Assembly: GCF_000379765.1 (NCBI RefSeq) | Contig: NZ_KB903436.1 | Span: forward strand, 62,664 to 126,663 | Reading direction: 5' to 3' | Source: Flexithrix dorotheae DSM 6795 | GTDB lineage: Bacteria > Bacteroidota > Bacteroidia > Cytophagales > Flammeovirgaceae | Length of the DNA: 64,000 nt | In this document: positions 24,601 through 33,169 of the stretch, in pieces | How the letters are laid out: every line of letters begins with the position of its first letter | Position numbering within the stretch: position 1 is the first letter of the stretch | Program-made: the position numbers and the translations under genes | Notes under the pieces: generated by a model | What the model was told of the DNA's origin: nothing | Database searches by the model: none | What the model saw: only the letters and a program-made list of their open reading frames with translations

Positions 24601-26850
24601 ATGGAATCAATGCCAATTAAAGTCGACTTAATAAACTGTGCTGACGAACCTATACATATTCCTGGAAAAATCCAGCCTCATGGCTTCCTGATTGGAGTTA
24701 ACCAGGACGACCTGAAAATTACCCATGTAAGTGAAAATATTGAAAAATTTATCCATCTAAACTATCAGAGCTTACTTTCAAAATCCCTCCATGAACTGCT
24801 GCCTGAGGAACAAATAAACCAGATTAAAGACTGGCAAAAAAATAAATTACATCCCATATTACCCCATACAATTCGGTTTACACATCAACCGGCCAGTTCA
24901 TTTTTATTTAATGCCCTGATCTACCATTCCGGAAACTATATTATTCTGGAACTGGAGCCTAAAATGGGAAATGACCAAACCATTTCAGGAGAATTCTATT
25001 CCACGGCACATTCTATTTTTGAAAAACTATCTGAAAAATTTCAGGACAACACACCATTTCAAATTTTGGCAGATGAATTAAAACAGGTTACCAGATATGA
25101 TCGAGTGCTTATCTACAAATTTGACGAGCATTGGAATGGTTCCGTGATTGCAGAATCGAAGGAGGATAGTGTAAAACAGAGTTTTTTGAATCATCATTTT
25201 CCGGAAAGTGATATTCCTGCACAGGCCAGAGCACTATACCTTAGTAACTGGGTAAGGGTTATTCCGGATGTAGATTATCAGCCTGTAAATATAATTGCCC
25301 CCGACAAAGTTACATTAGATCAGTCTCTTTCACCTTTGCGAAGTGTTTCTCCCATTCATATTGAATACCTGCAAAATATGGGTGTGAAAGCCACCATGGT
25401 CATTTCCATCGTGTGCAATAACAAACTTTGGGGTTTGATTTCCTGTCACCATTATAGTCCCAAATTATTTAGTTTTCCAGAGCGGAATAATATTGAATTC
25501 ATAGCGCGCTATTTTTCCAATTTTATTTCCATTTACCGGGAAAAACTGGATGTGACTGCATTCAATAAACTGCTCAAAATAAAATCAGAACTGATACTGC
25601 AAAGCAATGAGCAGAAGAGTCTGGAAAAAGGCTTATTTAAAGGAAGGGTAAACCTGCTTGACCTGATCGATGCAGAAGGTGTAGCCTTTTGGGATCACGG
25701 AAAATTGACTAAATCAGGAAATTGCCCTTCCAGGTCAAACTTGGAAGCCCTTGTCAATTGGCTGGATAAAAAAAAGGTGGAAAATGAATTTCAAACCAGG
25801 AATCTATCTAGCGAACTTCCCAAAAAAATGGAATGGGATCCTCATTTCAGTGGATTACTAAGTATAAAACTTTCCAAGCAACAAAGCCAGTATATCTTTT
25901 GGTTCCGACCGGAAATTATTGAAAGTAAATCCTGGGGAGGAAACCCTCATAAAGTATTTGAAAAATCGGAAGAAGGGTTCAGACTTTCCCCAAGAAAATC
26001 TTTTGAAAAATATCTTACAATGGTAAAAGACCATGCCCAGCCCTGGAGTGAGCCGGAAATTAAGATTGCCTCCAGACTGAGAGAGCAAATTGTAGAGATT
26101 TTAAATAAAAATGCGGAGGACCTCAGGCTCCTGAATGAAAAGCTTGAGAAATCAATTAAATTAAAAAATGATATTTTGGGTATTCTGGCTGTTGACCTCC
26201 GAAACCCAATAAATGTGATTCTGGGCTCTAATGAAATTTTGAAAATGGAAAACAAGGGGATGCTTTCCGATTCAGAAGACAAGGAGTATTACCTGGAACT
26301 TATCGAAAAATCCTGCAAAAGAATGGATGGTATTTTAAAAGATTTACTCGATTCGGCTTCTATGGAAGATGGAAATTACCAAATCTTTCCGAAAAAGGTA
26401 AAACTTAACAAATTCCTGAATAAGATTTTGGCCAACCAAAAAAGCCAGGCGCATAAAAAAAATATGGTGATAAATTCCAGGCTGAATGCTACTCATGATA
26501 CCGTGAAAATTGATGTAGAAAAATTTTCCAGGGTAATAAACAACCTGATATCTAATTCAATTAAATTCAGCTATAATAACAGCAATATCGAAATTGAAAC
26601 ATTCAATAGAAATAATCAAATTGCCATAAAAGTGATCGATTTTGGAATAGGCATGAACCAGAAACTTCTGGAAAAACTATTTGAAAAATTTTCTACCGTA
26701 GGAAGAAAAGACCAGAAAGGAGAACAATCAACCGGCCTTGGAATGTATATCATTAAAAAGATTGTGGATTTACATGGGGGAAAGATAAAAGTAAAAAGTG
26801 CTCCTCAGAAAGGCACTGTATTTACCTTGTTTTTGCCACTTTCAACCTGA
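24601..26850 (+). CDS. bphP: Bacteriophytochrome with a histidine-kinase module lacking the H-box His
   Basis: A 749-residue photoreceptor with PAS (about 5-105, with biliverdin-attaching Cys13 in INCADEPIHIPGKIQPHG), GAF (about 130-300, motif FPESDIPAQARALY and the chromophore-pocket IEYLQNMGVKATM), PHY (about 310-500) and a C-terminal kinase-like module. The dimerisation helix reads ILAVDLRNPIN: Val531 stands where the phospho-accepting His of HDLRNP should be. The ATPase lobe looks intact (N-box NNLISNSIKFS, DFGIGM, GLGMYIIKKI). So it may not autophosphorylate; it could act allosterically or phosphorylate elsewhere. An NtrC-type regulator follows 520 bp downstream and heme oxygenase lies nearby. 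Confidence 0.92.
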   Translation: MESMPIKVDLINCADEPIHIPGKIQPHGFLIGVNQDDLKITHVSENIEKFIHLNYQSLLSKSLHELLPEEQINQIKDWQKNKLHPILPHTIRFTHQPASSFLFNALIYHSGNYIILELEPKMGNDQTISGEFYSTAHSIFEKLSEKFQDNTPFQILADELKQVTRYDRVLIYKFDEHWNGSVIAESKEDSVKQSFLNHHFPESDIPAQARALYLSNWVRVIPDVDYQPVNIIAPDKVTLDQSLSPLRSVSPIHIEYLQNMGVKATMVISIVCNNKLWGLISCHHYSPKLFSFPERNNIEFIARYFSNFISIYREKLDVTAFNKLLKIKSELILQSNEQKSLEKGLFKGRVNLLDLIDAEGVAFWDHGKLTKSGNCPSRSNLEALVNWLDKKKVENEFQTRNLSSELPKKMEWDPHFSGLLSIKLSKQQSQYIFWFRPEIIESKSWGGNPHKVFEKSEEGFRLSPRKSFEKYLTMVKDHAQPWSEPEIKIASRLREQIVEILNKNAEDLRLLNEKLEKSIKLKNDILGILAVDLRNPINVILGSNEILKMENKGMLSDSEDKEYYLELIEKSCKRMDGILKDLLDSASMEDGNYQIFPKKVKLNKFLNKILANQKSQAHKKNMVINSRLNATHDTVKIDVEKFSRVINNLISNSIKFSYNNSNIEIETFNRNNQIAIKVIDFGIGMNQKLLEKLFEKFSTVGRKDQKGEQSTGLGMYIIKKIVDLHGGKIKVKSAPQKGTVFTLFLPLST

Positions 26851-26893
26851 GCCTGAGTTCCTTCTAAGGCATTGGTGCTCCTCAGACTTTGAT

Positions 26894-27032
26894 TGTAGGA
26901 GATTTTCATCAAAAAAATTCAACTATTGTGGAATTAATTGTAGAATTTTTTCTACAGTTGTGGAAAAAATTCCATTATACCTACTAATTTTTGTTTCAAA
27001 CAACTCTTTCAATTTTTAAATTTTGATTCTCC
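26894..27032 (+). promoter_or_regulatory. Cluster of stress dyads upstream of the NtrC-type regulator
   Basis: Four motif units in about 85 bp: TGTAGGA-GATT-TTCATCA (26894-26911), TGTGGAA (26927-26933), TGTAGAA-TTTT-TTCTACA (26939-26956, perfect) and TGTGGAA-AAAA-TTCCATT (26959-26976), the last two separated by GT. A weak second element TGATTCTCC lies at 27024-27032, and CTGATTGTCAG at 27083-27093. The 520-bp spacer holds no convincing gene. Confidence 0.55.
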
Positions 27033-27370
27033 ATACAGGATGAAAAATTTTGAAACCAGGAAAATTAAGAATATAAAATGATCTGATTGTCAGTATTTTA
27101 TATGCGTTTTTCATATATTCCGATACACCGATAAAACCTGGAATAAAAATTAGGATACACCATGTAAAAAATGAGATATTTTTCCCCTGTGGAATTTGCC
27201 CCATTTTTGACTTAATTTAATGGAATATGTTACTTTTTTTCCACTATTTCTTAGCCTAATCTAGCAATTTGTTATTCAAATTAATAAATAAGGAAAAACA
27301 AAAGCGCAATTAAAAATGTTTAGACACTGGCTAATTTCACATTTTTAACCCTAGGCATATAACTATCTTT

Positions 27371-28726
27371 ATGAGTAAAATATTAATAATAGACGATGAT
27401 TTTGATATCTGTAAACTGCTTACAAGATTTTTTTCCAAGCATGGCTATGAGACTTTTGAAGCCCATAATGCCAAAAGTGCCATTGATTTTTTAAAAGAAA
27501 CCGCTGTTGATCTGGTTCTTACCGATTTCAGACTTCCCGATGAAGATGGCATCAGTTTATTACAGAAAATTAAGTTATTAAGACCCCAGACACTGGTCAT
27601 CATGATTACCGGATATTCCGACATCCGGATTTCGGTAAAAGCAATTAAAGCAGGAGCATTTGATTACGTGACCAAACCACTTCACCCGGATGAAATTCTT
27701 TCTACAGTAAAATCTGCTTTAAAGAAAAAAAATACGGTAAATACTCCAGCTCCAGCCAAGCAAATACCCCAACGGTTTATTCATGGTACAAGTCCGGAAT
27801 CCCAGAATGTATTAAAGCACATCAAACTGGTGGCTCCTACTCAAATGACCGTGGTGATAGAAGGAGAAACCGGAACGGGAAAAGAATATGTGGCCAATAC
27901 CATTCACAATTTTAGTAGCCGTGCGGGAAAACCTTTTGTTGCGGTAGATTGTGGAGCGCTTTCCAAAGAACTGGCCGGGAGTGAACTTTTCGGGCATGTA
28001 AAAGGTGCTTTTACCGGTGCCATCGCTGAAAAAACAGGATGTTTCCAGGAAGCCAATGGCGGTACCATTTTCCTTGATGAAATCGGGAACTTACCCTATG
28101 AAATCCAGGTGAAACTACTCCGGGTGTTGCAGGAAAGAAAAATCTCCAAAGTAGGTAGCAATAAGGAAGTTCCCATAGATGTTCGTATTGTGACTGCCAC
28201 CAATGATGACCTGAGAAAATCAGTTGCTGATGGCAGTTTTAGAGAAGATTTATACCACAGGTTAAATGAGTTTAATATCACCCTTTCACCACTCAGAAAA
28301 AGGAAAGAAGATATCATTCTCTTTGCCAATCATTTTTTGAGAAAGGCTAATGAAGATTTGGGAAAAGACATTTCCGGATTTTCATCTGATGTGGTAAAAA
28401 TTTTTAATCGCTACCCTTGGTATGGCAATTTAAGAGAGATGAGAAATGTGGTGAAAAGAGCGGCATTAATCACTCAGGGAGAATACATCCAGCAGGATGC
28501 CCTACCCCATGAAATTACCTACCATCATGCTGATAGCTTTAGTTTTGACCATGAGGAAGAGGAAAACATTACCGATCTGAAATCCTCTGCTGAGAAAGCT
28601 GAAAAAGCAGCCATCATTAAAGCTTTACAGGAAACAGATAATAATAAAACCAAAGCTGCAAAAGTGCTTAAAATTGATAGGAAAACCCTCTACAACAAAC
28701 TTAGGGATTATGCCATTGATTTATAA
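27371..28726 (+). CDS. NtrC-family sigma-54-dependent response regulator
   Basis: A 451-residue regulator. Receiver about 1-120 (acidic pocket IIDDDFD, phospho-acceptor Asp52, switch Thr80, Lys102 in YVTKPLH), AAA+ domain about 135-370 with Walker A GETGTGKE (165-172) and the sigma-54 loop GAFTGA (212-217), Walker B FLDEIG, and a Fis-type HTH at about 415-450 (NNKTKAAKVLKIDRKTLYNK). It activates transcription with RpoN and binds dyads via the HTH. It sits behind the phytochrome gene, with a run of dyad motifs between, so autoregulation through that motif is plausible but untested. A cognate kinase is not obvious, since the phytochrome lacks its His. Confidence 0.95.
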   Translation: MSKILIIDDDFDICKLLTRFFSKHGYETFEAHNAKSAIDFLKETAVDLVLTDFRLPDEDGISLLQKIKLLRPQTLVIMITGYSDIRISVKAIKAGAFDYVTKPLHPDEILSTVKSALKKKNTVNTPAPAKQIPQRFIHGTSPESQNVLKHIKLVAPTQMTVVIEGETGTGKEYVANTIHNFSSRAGKPFVAVDCGALSKELAGSELFGHVKGAFTGAIAEKTGCFQEANGGTIFLDEIGNLPYEIQVKLLRVLQERKISKVGSNKEVPIDVRIVTATNDDLRKSVADGSFREDLYHRLNEFNITLSPLRKRKEDIILFANHFLRKANEDLGKDISGFSSDVVKIFNRYPWYGNLREMRNVVKRAALITQGEYIQQDALPHEITYHHADSFSFDHEEEENITDLKSSAEKAEKAAIIKALQETDNNKTKAAKVLKIDRKTLYNKLRDYAIDL

Positions 28727-28745
28727 TTTCTAAATTTTTTTACCT

Positions 28746-28784
28746 AAAAAACCTGACTTAATAATTTGTAAGTCAGGTTTTTTT
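28746..28784 (+). terminator. Intrinsic terminator after the NtrC-type gene
   Basis: Stem AAAAAACCTGACTTA / TAAGTCAGGTTTTTT with a T run. Confidence 0.9.
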
Positions 28785-28818
28785 GTGTGTGCGGGTTAAT
28801 ACACAATAAATGCTAAAA

Positions 28819-28865
28819 ATTATCCCGGCAGAGTCTTTATGGAAAGATAACCCTGCCGGGATAAT
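28819..28865 (-). terminator. Intrinsic terminator of the M48 gene
   Basis: Perfect 13-bp arms ATTATCCCGGCAG / CTGCCGGGATAAT; on the minus strand the 3' arm runs into TTTTTAGC. Confidence 0.75.
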
Positions 28866-28894
28866 GACTAAGTGTGTCAAATGAGGAATGGTTT

Positions 28895-29701
28895 TTAATA
28901 CACTTCCTGATATTTCAGGGCTTTGGGAATTAATCTTTTTAGTTTATTAATTCTGGTTTCAGGAGAAGGGTGAGTAGATAAAAACTCCGGTGGTCTGCTC
29001 TCTTGTCCTGTTCCTGCATTCATTCGCTTCCAAAACTCAGGTGCTTCATTAGGATCGTACCCTGCCATGGCCATAAAATAAAGTCCCATTTCATCGGCTT
29101 CAGATTCATGGGCACGGCTATAAGGCAACATAATTCCAATCTGAGAACCAAGTCCAAAAGCTGTTAAAGCCAGTTGCTGGGTGGCCTCTGGTTTTTTACT
29201 CAGGGCAGTCATTAAAGTCATTCCGCCAAGTTGAACAGCCAGTTCCTGGCCCATTCTTTCGTTTCCGTGTTGGGCGATGGCATGGGCAATTTCATGTCCC
29301 ATTACCACAGCGATGCCATTTTCATCCTGGCAAATAGGCAAAATACCTTCATAGAAGGCTACTTTTCCACCAGGCATGGCCCAGGCATTTTTCTGATCGC
29401 TGGCAATTAAATTAAATTCCCAGTCAAAACCTCTCATTTCTTCTTCCATACCATTGGCTTTAAAATAGTTTTCCACTGCCCTTGCAATTCTTCTCCCTAC
29501 CCTTCTCACCATTTCAGTTTGGGCTTTATTGGTGGATAATTGACTTTGGGCTAATACCTGGTCGTAGCTTTGCTCACCAAGGGCAAGCATTTGGGAAGCC
29601 GGGAGTGGGGCAAATTGAGATCTTCCTGTAATGGGTACAGTACTACAACTATAAATTGTGAGCACTAAAAATATAGTAAAGAGGGCTAATAGCTTTTTCA
29701 T
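28895..29701 (-). CDS. M48-family metallopeptidase lipoprotein
   Basis: A 268-residue protein with a lipoprotein signal (lipobox LTIYSC, Cys at 19) and an M48 catalytic domain. Zinc motif GHEIAH (His136, Glu137, His140), then HESEADEMGLYFM, which supplies the third ligand. Homologues are the LoiP/YggG and BepA-like periplasmic proteases that clear misassembled outer-membrane proteins. The mature protein is probably anchored in the inner leaflet of the outer membrane. It is upstream of, and on the same strand as, the terminator at 28819-28865; the lmo0937-type gene lies 89 bp upstream on the same strand. Confidence 0.93.
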   Translation of the reverse strand: MKKLLALFTIFLVLTIYSCSTVPITGRSQFAPLPASQMLALGEQSYDQVLAQSQLSTNKAQTEMVRRVGRRIARAVENYFKANGMEEEMRGFDWEFNLIASDQKNAWAMPGGKVAFYEGILPICQDENGIAVVMGHEIAHAIAQHGNERMGQELAVQLGGMTLMTALSKKPEATQQLALTAFGLGSQIGIMLPYSRAHESEADEMGLYFMAMAGYDPNEAPEFWKRMNAGTGQESRPPEFLSTHPSPETRINKLKRLIPKALKYQEVY

Positions 29702-29790
29702 TTTTCTAAAATTTAGGTTGAACAGTTTCTAATGAGAAGGAGCAGGGAATAAAGCTATTCCTTCCTCCTTCTTAAGGCTGATAATTATCG

Positions 29791-29943
29791 CTAAATTCGC
29801 TGGCCTCTGATCAGTCGGAAAATTATGGCAACCACTGCAATCACTAGTAATGCATGAATTAAACTTCCTATATTAAAAACAAAAAATCCTAGTAACCAAC
29901 CTATTACCAACAGGATAGCTATAAAATACAATAGATTTGACAT
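29791..29943 (-). CDS. lmo0937-type small membrane protein (50 residues)
   Basis: Translation of the minus strand from the ATG at 29943 gives 50 residues: MSNLLYFIAILLVIGWLLG..., ending IIFRLIRGQRI. Two hydrophobic segments (about 4-24 and 28-42) and the basic C-terminus match the lmo0937 family of tiny bacterial membrane proteins. Function is unknown; members are often stress-induced. It precedes the M48 gene by 89 bp. It has one of the clearest copies of the two-part stress promoter upstream (30049-30139). Confidence 0.8.
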   Translation of the reverse strand: MSNLLYFIAILLVIGWLLGFFVFNIGSLIHALLVIAVVAIIFRLIRGQRI

Positions 29944-30048
29944 GACGTTTCAGGTTTGTTGAACATTATTTTTAATTATTGAATCAAATTTCCATACCAT
30001 GAAACTAAATGTGCACTTGATTAGATGGAAATAATTAAAACAAAAGAC

Positions 30049-30139
30049 TGATTATCAGATACTTAAATAGAAATGTTCATATTTATCGAGGTATTCACCC
30101 TTTTCATTCCTTTCAAAAAAATGGGGAAAAATAACCACA
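30049..30139 (-). promoter_or_regulatory. Two-part stress promoter of the lmo0937-type gene
   Basis: TGATTATCA at 30049-30057 (CTGATTATCAG is palindromic) and dyad TGGGGAA-AAAT-AACCACA at 30122-30139, 64 bp apart. I found the dyad by looking at the distance predicted from the other promoters. Confidence 0.5.
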
Positions 30140-30243
30140 ATAAAACCCCAAAAGTGAGTATAAAATTTCTCCAAAAATGCCAGCTTATTTGCAGTGTTAT
30201 CTTTTTAATAAATGCCTGATGGCCTTACAAATCGTTTGAAAAA

Positions 30244-30324
30244 TTCTACAATTATGTGGATTTTCCTCGTCAAAATTATTTTTTAAGCACGAAACGATCA
30301 TTTTCTTAAATAGCTTATTTTCAG
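30244..30324 (+). promoter_or_regulatory. Two-part stress promoter of the DUF4142 gene
   Basis: TTCTACA-ATTA-TGTGGAT at 30244-30261 and CTTATTTTCAG at 30314-30324, 52 bp apart; the start codon follows 96 bp later. Divergent with the lmo0937 promoter in the same 477-bp intergenic region. Confidence 0.45.
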
Positions 30325-30420
30325 GGGTTTAAAGCCTAATTACTTTTCAATGGCATAATTGGCAAGCAATTGTGATTATATACATCACAAAATCATTTAG
30401 TTAACCTAAACTTTTTTATC

Positions 30421-30990
30421 ATGTTAAAAAACATTTTAATAATTTCCGGATTATGTAGTGCGCTTGTCTTTTCATCGTGTAACTCAAAATATAAAGATGA
30501 TGCTCAGGTAGAATCAACTGAGGAGATAAATGAAGCTAAATTCTCTCACAATGATGACAAGGAAGACGATGCAGAATTTTTAGTGGAAGCAGCCGGCTAC
30601 AATATTATGATACTTGAAATCAGTGAGATTGCCAGGAAAAAAGCCATTTCACCAAGAGCTCAAAGTTTGGCCAAATCAATGGCTACAGAACACCAAATGG
30701 TTAAAGATCAGTTGAGCAGTATAGCCAGAGAAAAAAGCATTGTGCTCCCTGTAGAATACGTAAGCAATGAGCACAATACTAAGGAGAAATTTATGGATAT
30801 GGTTCCAGGCGAAGATTTCGATGAAGCCTATGTAGAGTTTATTGAAGATGCACACGAAAAAATTAAAACTGAATTAGATGATATAGACGAAATCAATGAT
30901 TCAGAAATAAAAACCTGGGCAAAATCTTTTATTTCAAAAGTGGAGATGCATGAAGAAATGGCCGATGAGATGGAAGATAAAATAGACTAA
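30421..30990 (+). CDS. DUF4142 lipoprotein (ferritin-like helical bundle)
   Basis: A 189-residue lipoprotein (lipobox LVFSSC, Cys at 19) with an acidic linker and a DUF4142 domain from about residue 55: LVEAAGYNIMILEISEIARKKAISPRAQSLAKSMATEHQMVKDQL (in part: ILEISEIARKKA, MATEHQMVKDQL), with the Glu-His pair typical of the family. DUF4142 is a ferritin-like four-helix bundle found in many Gram-negatives, with no confirmed metal chemistry. It is very acidic. Monocistronic with a clear terminator and stress promoter. Confidence 0.88.
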   Translation: MLKNILIISGLCSALVFSSCNSKYKDDAQVESTEEINEAKFSHNDDKEDDAEFLVEAAGYNIMILEISEIARKKAISPRAQSLAKSMATEHQMVKDQLSSIAREKSIVLPVEYVSNEHNTKEKFMDMVPGEDFDEAYVEFIEDAHEKIKTELDDIDEINDSEIKTWAKSFISKVEMHEEMADEMEDKID

Positions 30991-31015
30991 TTTCCATTTA
31001 AATACCATAATAATT

Positions 31016-31049
31016 TAAAAAGCAACTTAGTTTTAAGTTGCTTTTTTTG
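31016..31049 (+). terminator. Intrinsic terminator after the DUF4142 gene
   Basis: Stem AAAAAGCAACTTA / TAAGTTGCTTTTT with a T run. Confidence 0.9.
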
Positions 31050-31088
31050 TGTCCCTATCATTTTCCGGGGATCAATTTCCCCATATTT

Positions 31089-31177
31089 TTCCTCAATGTT
31101 GTGGCTTCCTGCCAACAATTTATATTGCCAAACCAGAAGAGAAAGAATACTAAAATAACTAATTTACTGGTTATCAG
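31089..31177 (+). promoter_or_regulatory. Two-part stress promoter, target probably the 31444 small gene
   Basis: TTCCTCA-ATGT-TGTGGCT at 31089-31106 and CTGGTTATCAG at 31167-31177, 61 bp apart. The repeat copy at 31268-31370 lies between it and the small gene, which explains the unusually long leader (about 266 bp). Confidence 0.45.
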
Positions 31178-31267
31178 TTGCTTAAAATAAAATACTTTCT
31201 TTCATTGGCCACCTATGAACCTTGGAATGAATTTTTATTAAACTAAGTTGAAATTCATCCTATAACC

Positions 31268-31370
31268 TTAGAGCATGTTTAAATTTTGTTTTTTGAAGCG
31301 AAGTTTCCGAACCGGGCAGACGTTTCTGTGCATTTTGCAGCCAAAAGGATAAATTTTAAACATGCTCTTA
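31268..31370. repeat. MITE-like repeat family A, copy 2
   Basis: A 103-bp element with ends TTAGAGCATGTTTAAATTTT and AAATTTTAAACATGCTCTTA. Its interior, read on the minus strand, is clearly homologous to copy 3 at 39863-40060 (shared GCCCGGTTCG core and ATCCTTT start). Confidence 0.8.
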
Positions 31371-31443
31371 AGAATTTCTAAACAAAATAACCCTTTAATA
31401 GATTTTTTAAGTATCCTAAAGATTTTTAAAAATATAACTAACC

Positions 31444-31581
31444 ATGGAATCCATTTTAAATACCAGCTTACAAGACCTAACCACATTTTTTACAGACAAC
31501 AGACTGATTATTACGGGAATTTTAGCCCTAACGCTTTTTACAAGTGTTTATCTGAAAGAACTCTTTTATAAAATGAAGTAA
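31444..31581 (+). CDS. Small single-TM protein (45 residues), tentative
   Basis: A 45-residue frame starting MESILNTSLQDLTTFF with one hydrophobic segment (about 22-38, IITGILALTLFTSVYL) and a short basic tail (KELFYKMK). It begins 73 bp after the repeat copy and may be expressed from the two-part promoter at 31089-31177. An overlapping longer frame (31362-31571) has no protein-like features. Without homology it stays tentative. Confidence 0.45.
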   Translation: MESILNTSLQDLTTFFTDNRLIITGILALTLFTSVYLKELFYKMK

Positions 31582-31614
31582 GTAAATATTCGAGTAATGA
31601 AGGGAGGGATTAGC

Positions 31615-33084
31615 TTATAAACCTACAGTAGATTGTATTCCGGAAAATATAGATTTCCACCAATAGTTTACAATTGATTTTTGTTTGTCTCTATTGAATT
31701 TGATGGTTCCCTTTCTAAATTTTTTCCCGGCTATGTTTTCTTTAGGAATAATGAGGGTTTCCATCAAATCAAAAATTATTTTCTTGAAAAAGTTAGCATT
31801 TTCATTTTTTTTGGGATGGATCATGGAAGCATGAAGATCATGATAATAAAAATTCAAATTTCCGATGCTAAAGTTTTCGTTGGCTGTAACTGAAAATTCC
31901 ATTTTTTTCATCTGGCCACTTTTCAGATGTACGAAAGCCACATTTTCAACCATTGGATTAAGCTGGGGAAGATACATTTCACCAATTGTTCCCTTAAAAT
32001 TAAATTGATTATCCTCCCTGAAAATATTGAAATGAAAATCGGCTGTGACACTTCCTTTTCCCATCAAATTGCCACTGGCTTTTATATCCAGTTGACCATT
32101 AGAAAAATGATTTGGATCATTCGATAAAGCGTGAGAAGTTGCATTTAAACCATCAAAAAATACTTTACCAGGGGCTTTCCCATCAGGTTTCAATTCCTCA
32201 TAAGTAACCATTCCATTGCTTAAAGAAATGGAATCTATTGTGAATTTTAGGGACATTTCCCGAATGATTTGCTGGGGAAGCACTACGAATCTATCAGGAT
32301 TCATGGGTACATTTTTGTCCCGGAACAAGTTCACCTGCATGCTATCCATTGATATCGCTGAAGCATGGAAATAATGCTGATTCAGCAGGCTATCAAGATG
32401 AATTTGATGAATGGAAATGGCAGGAATCAAAACCTCCGATCTATCCGTTTGAAAACCTTTTTTCCGGGAAAATTCGTATCGGGGATATTGGGGAATTAAT
32501 TTGAAATTTTTGAAACTCAGGTCAAGCTTTTTCGCGCCATTACTTTTTATTTCCTCAAAATTTAATTGATAAAATCCATCCACCGTTTTAGCTGAAATTT
32601 GGGAAAGTCTTATTTCATGATCATCAAAAGAAAAGGCTTTCAAATCATTTTTGGGAAAGGATAAATCTTTTACATGAAAAGCTAGCAGGGCATTAAGAGA
32701 GTCTACAGGGAAATGCTTCTTCCGTTTTGAAACCTGAACTTTTCCCCTTTCTATAGAAATCTGCTTTGCAGAGAAAGTCTTATCCAAAATATAAGCTGAA
32801 TAGCTAATACCTGATATTTTAATTTCGGGAAATTGGGCAGTAATATGGGGAAGGGAATCCTGATTAACTTGATTAGTGGTAAGTCCCAGGTTTTTGAAGG
32901 AAATGGTGAGGGGTAGAAGGTTGATGGAAAGTTCATCATAATCAAGGGAAACAACTTTATTTTCCTTCAGTTTTTCAGTAATGGTTTCCCGAAGATAGCT
33001 TTCTAAAACAGGAGGAAGAAAAATATAGATTAGCAGGGAAAAAACCACTGGCAAAAGTAGCCATAGAAAGTATTTTAGTTTCAT
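31615..33084 (-). CDS. AsmA/DUF748-like membrane-anchored envelope protein
   Basis: A 489-residue protein with an N-terminal membrane anchor (about 5-25, LWLLLPVVFSLLIYIFLPPVL) followed by a long beta-rich extracytoplasmic region. The opening after the anchor (ITEKLKENKVVSLDYDELSINLLPLTISFKNLGL, in part) is the DUF748/AsmA-type pattern: a strand carrying 'sldydel-x-inllPltisfknl'. AsmA-like proteins form lipid-transfer bridges across the periplasm in Gram-negatives. A role in envelope lipid transport fits the surrounding mla and YihY genes but is inferred. It is convergent with the small 31444 gene and upstream of nothing obvious on its strand. Confidence 0.65.
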   Translation of the reverse strand: MKLKYFLWLLLPVVFSLLIYIFLPPVLESYLRETITEKLKENKVVSLDYDELSINLLPLTISFKNLGLTTNQVNQDSLPHITAQFPEIKISGISYSAYILDKTFSAKQISIERGKVQVSKRKKHFPVDSLNALLAFHVKDLSFPKNDLKAFSFDDHEIRLSQISAKTVDGFYQLNFEEIKSNGAKKLDLSFKNFKLIPQYPRYEFSRKKGFQTDRSEVLIPAISIHQIHLDSLLNQHYFHASAISMDSMQVNLFRDKNVPMNPDRFVVLPQQIIREMSLKFTIDSISLSNGMVTYEELKPDGKAPGKVFFDGLNATSHALSNDPNHFSNGQLDIKASGNLMGKGSVTADFHFNIFREDNQFNFKGTIGEMYLPQLNPMVENVAFVHLKSGQMKKMEFSVTANENFSIGNLNFYYHDLHASMIHPKKNENANFFKKIIFDLMETLIIPKENIAGKKFRKGTIKFNRDKQKSIVNYWWKSIFSGIQSTVGL

Positions 33085-33169
33085 TCAGGAAGTAAATAAG
33101 CACGTTTCAAATTTATTTCTTTTAATTGAATTCTGGATTTTGTAATTAAATAAATAGCGCTTTTTTCAT

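Noticed and set aside
27016-27204. A 62-codon frame on the minus strand between the phytochrome and NtrC genes
   Set aside because: Its composition is not protein-like, it has no motif, and the region is better explained by the dyad cluster and the NtrC leader.
31362-31571. A 69-codon frame overlapping the 31444 small gene
   Set aside because: It starts inside the repeat's terminal inverted repeat and has no hydrophobic segment or motif; the 45-residue frame is more protein-like.
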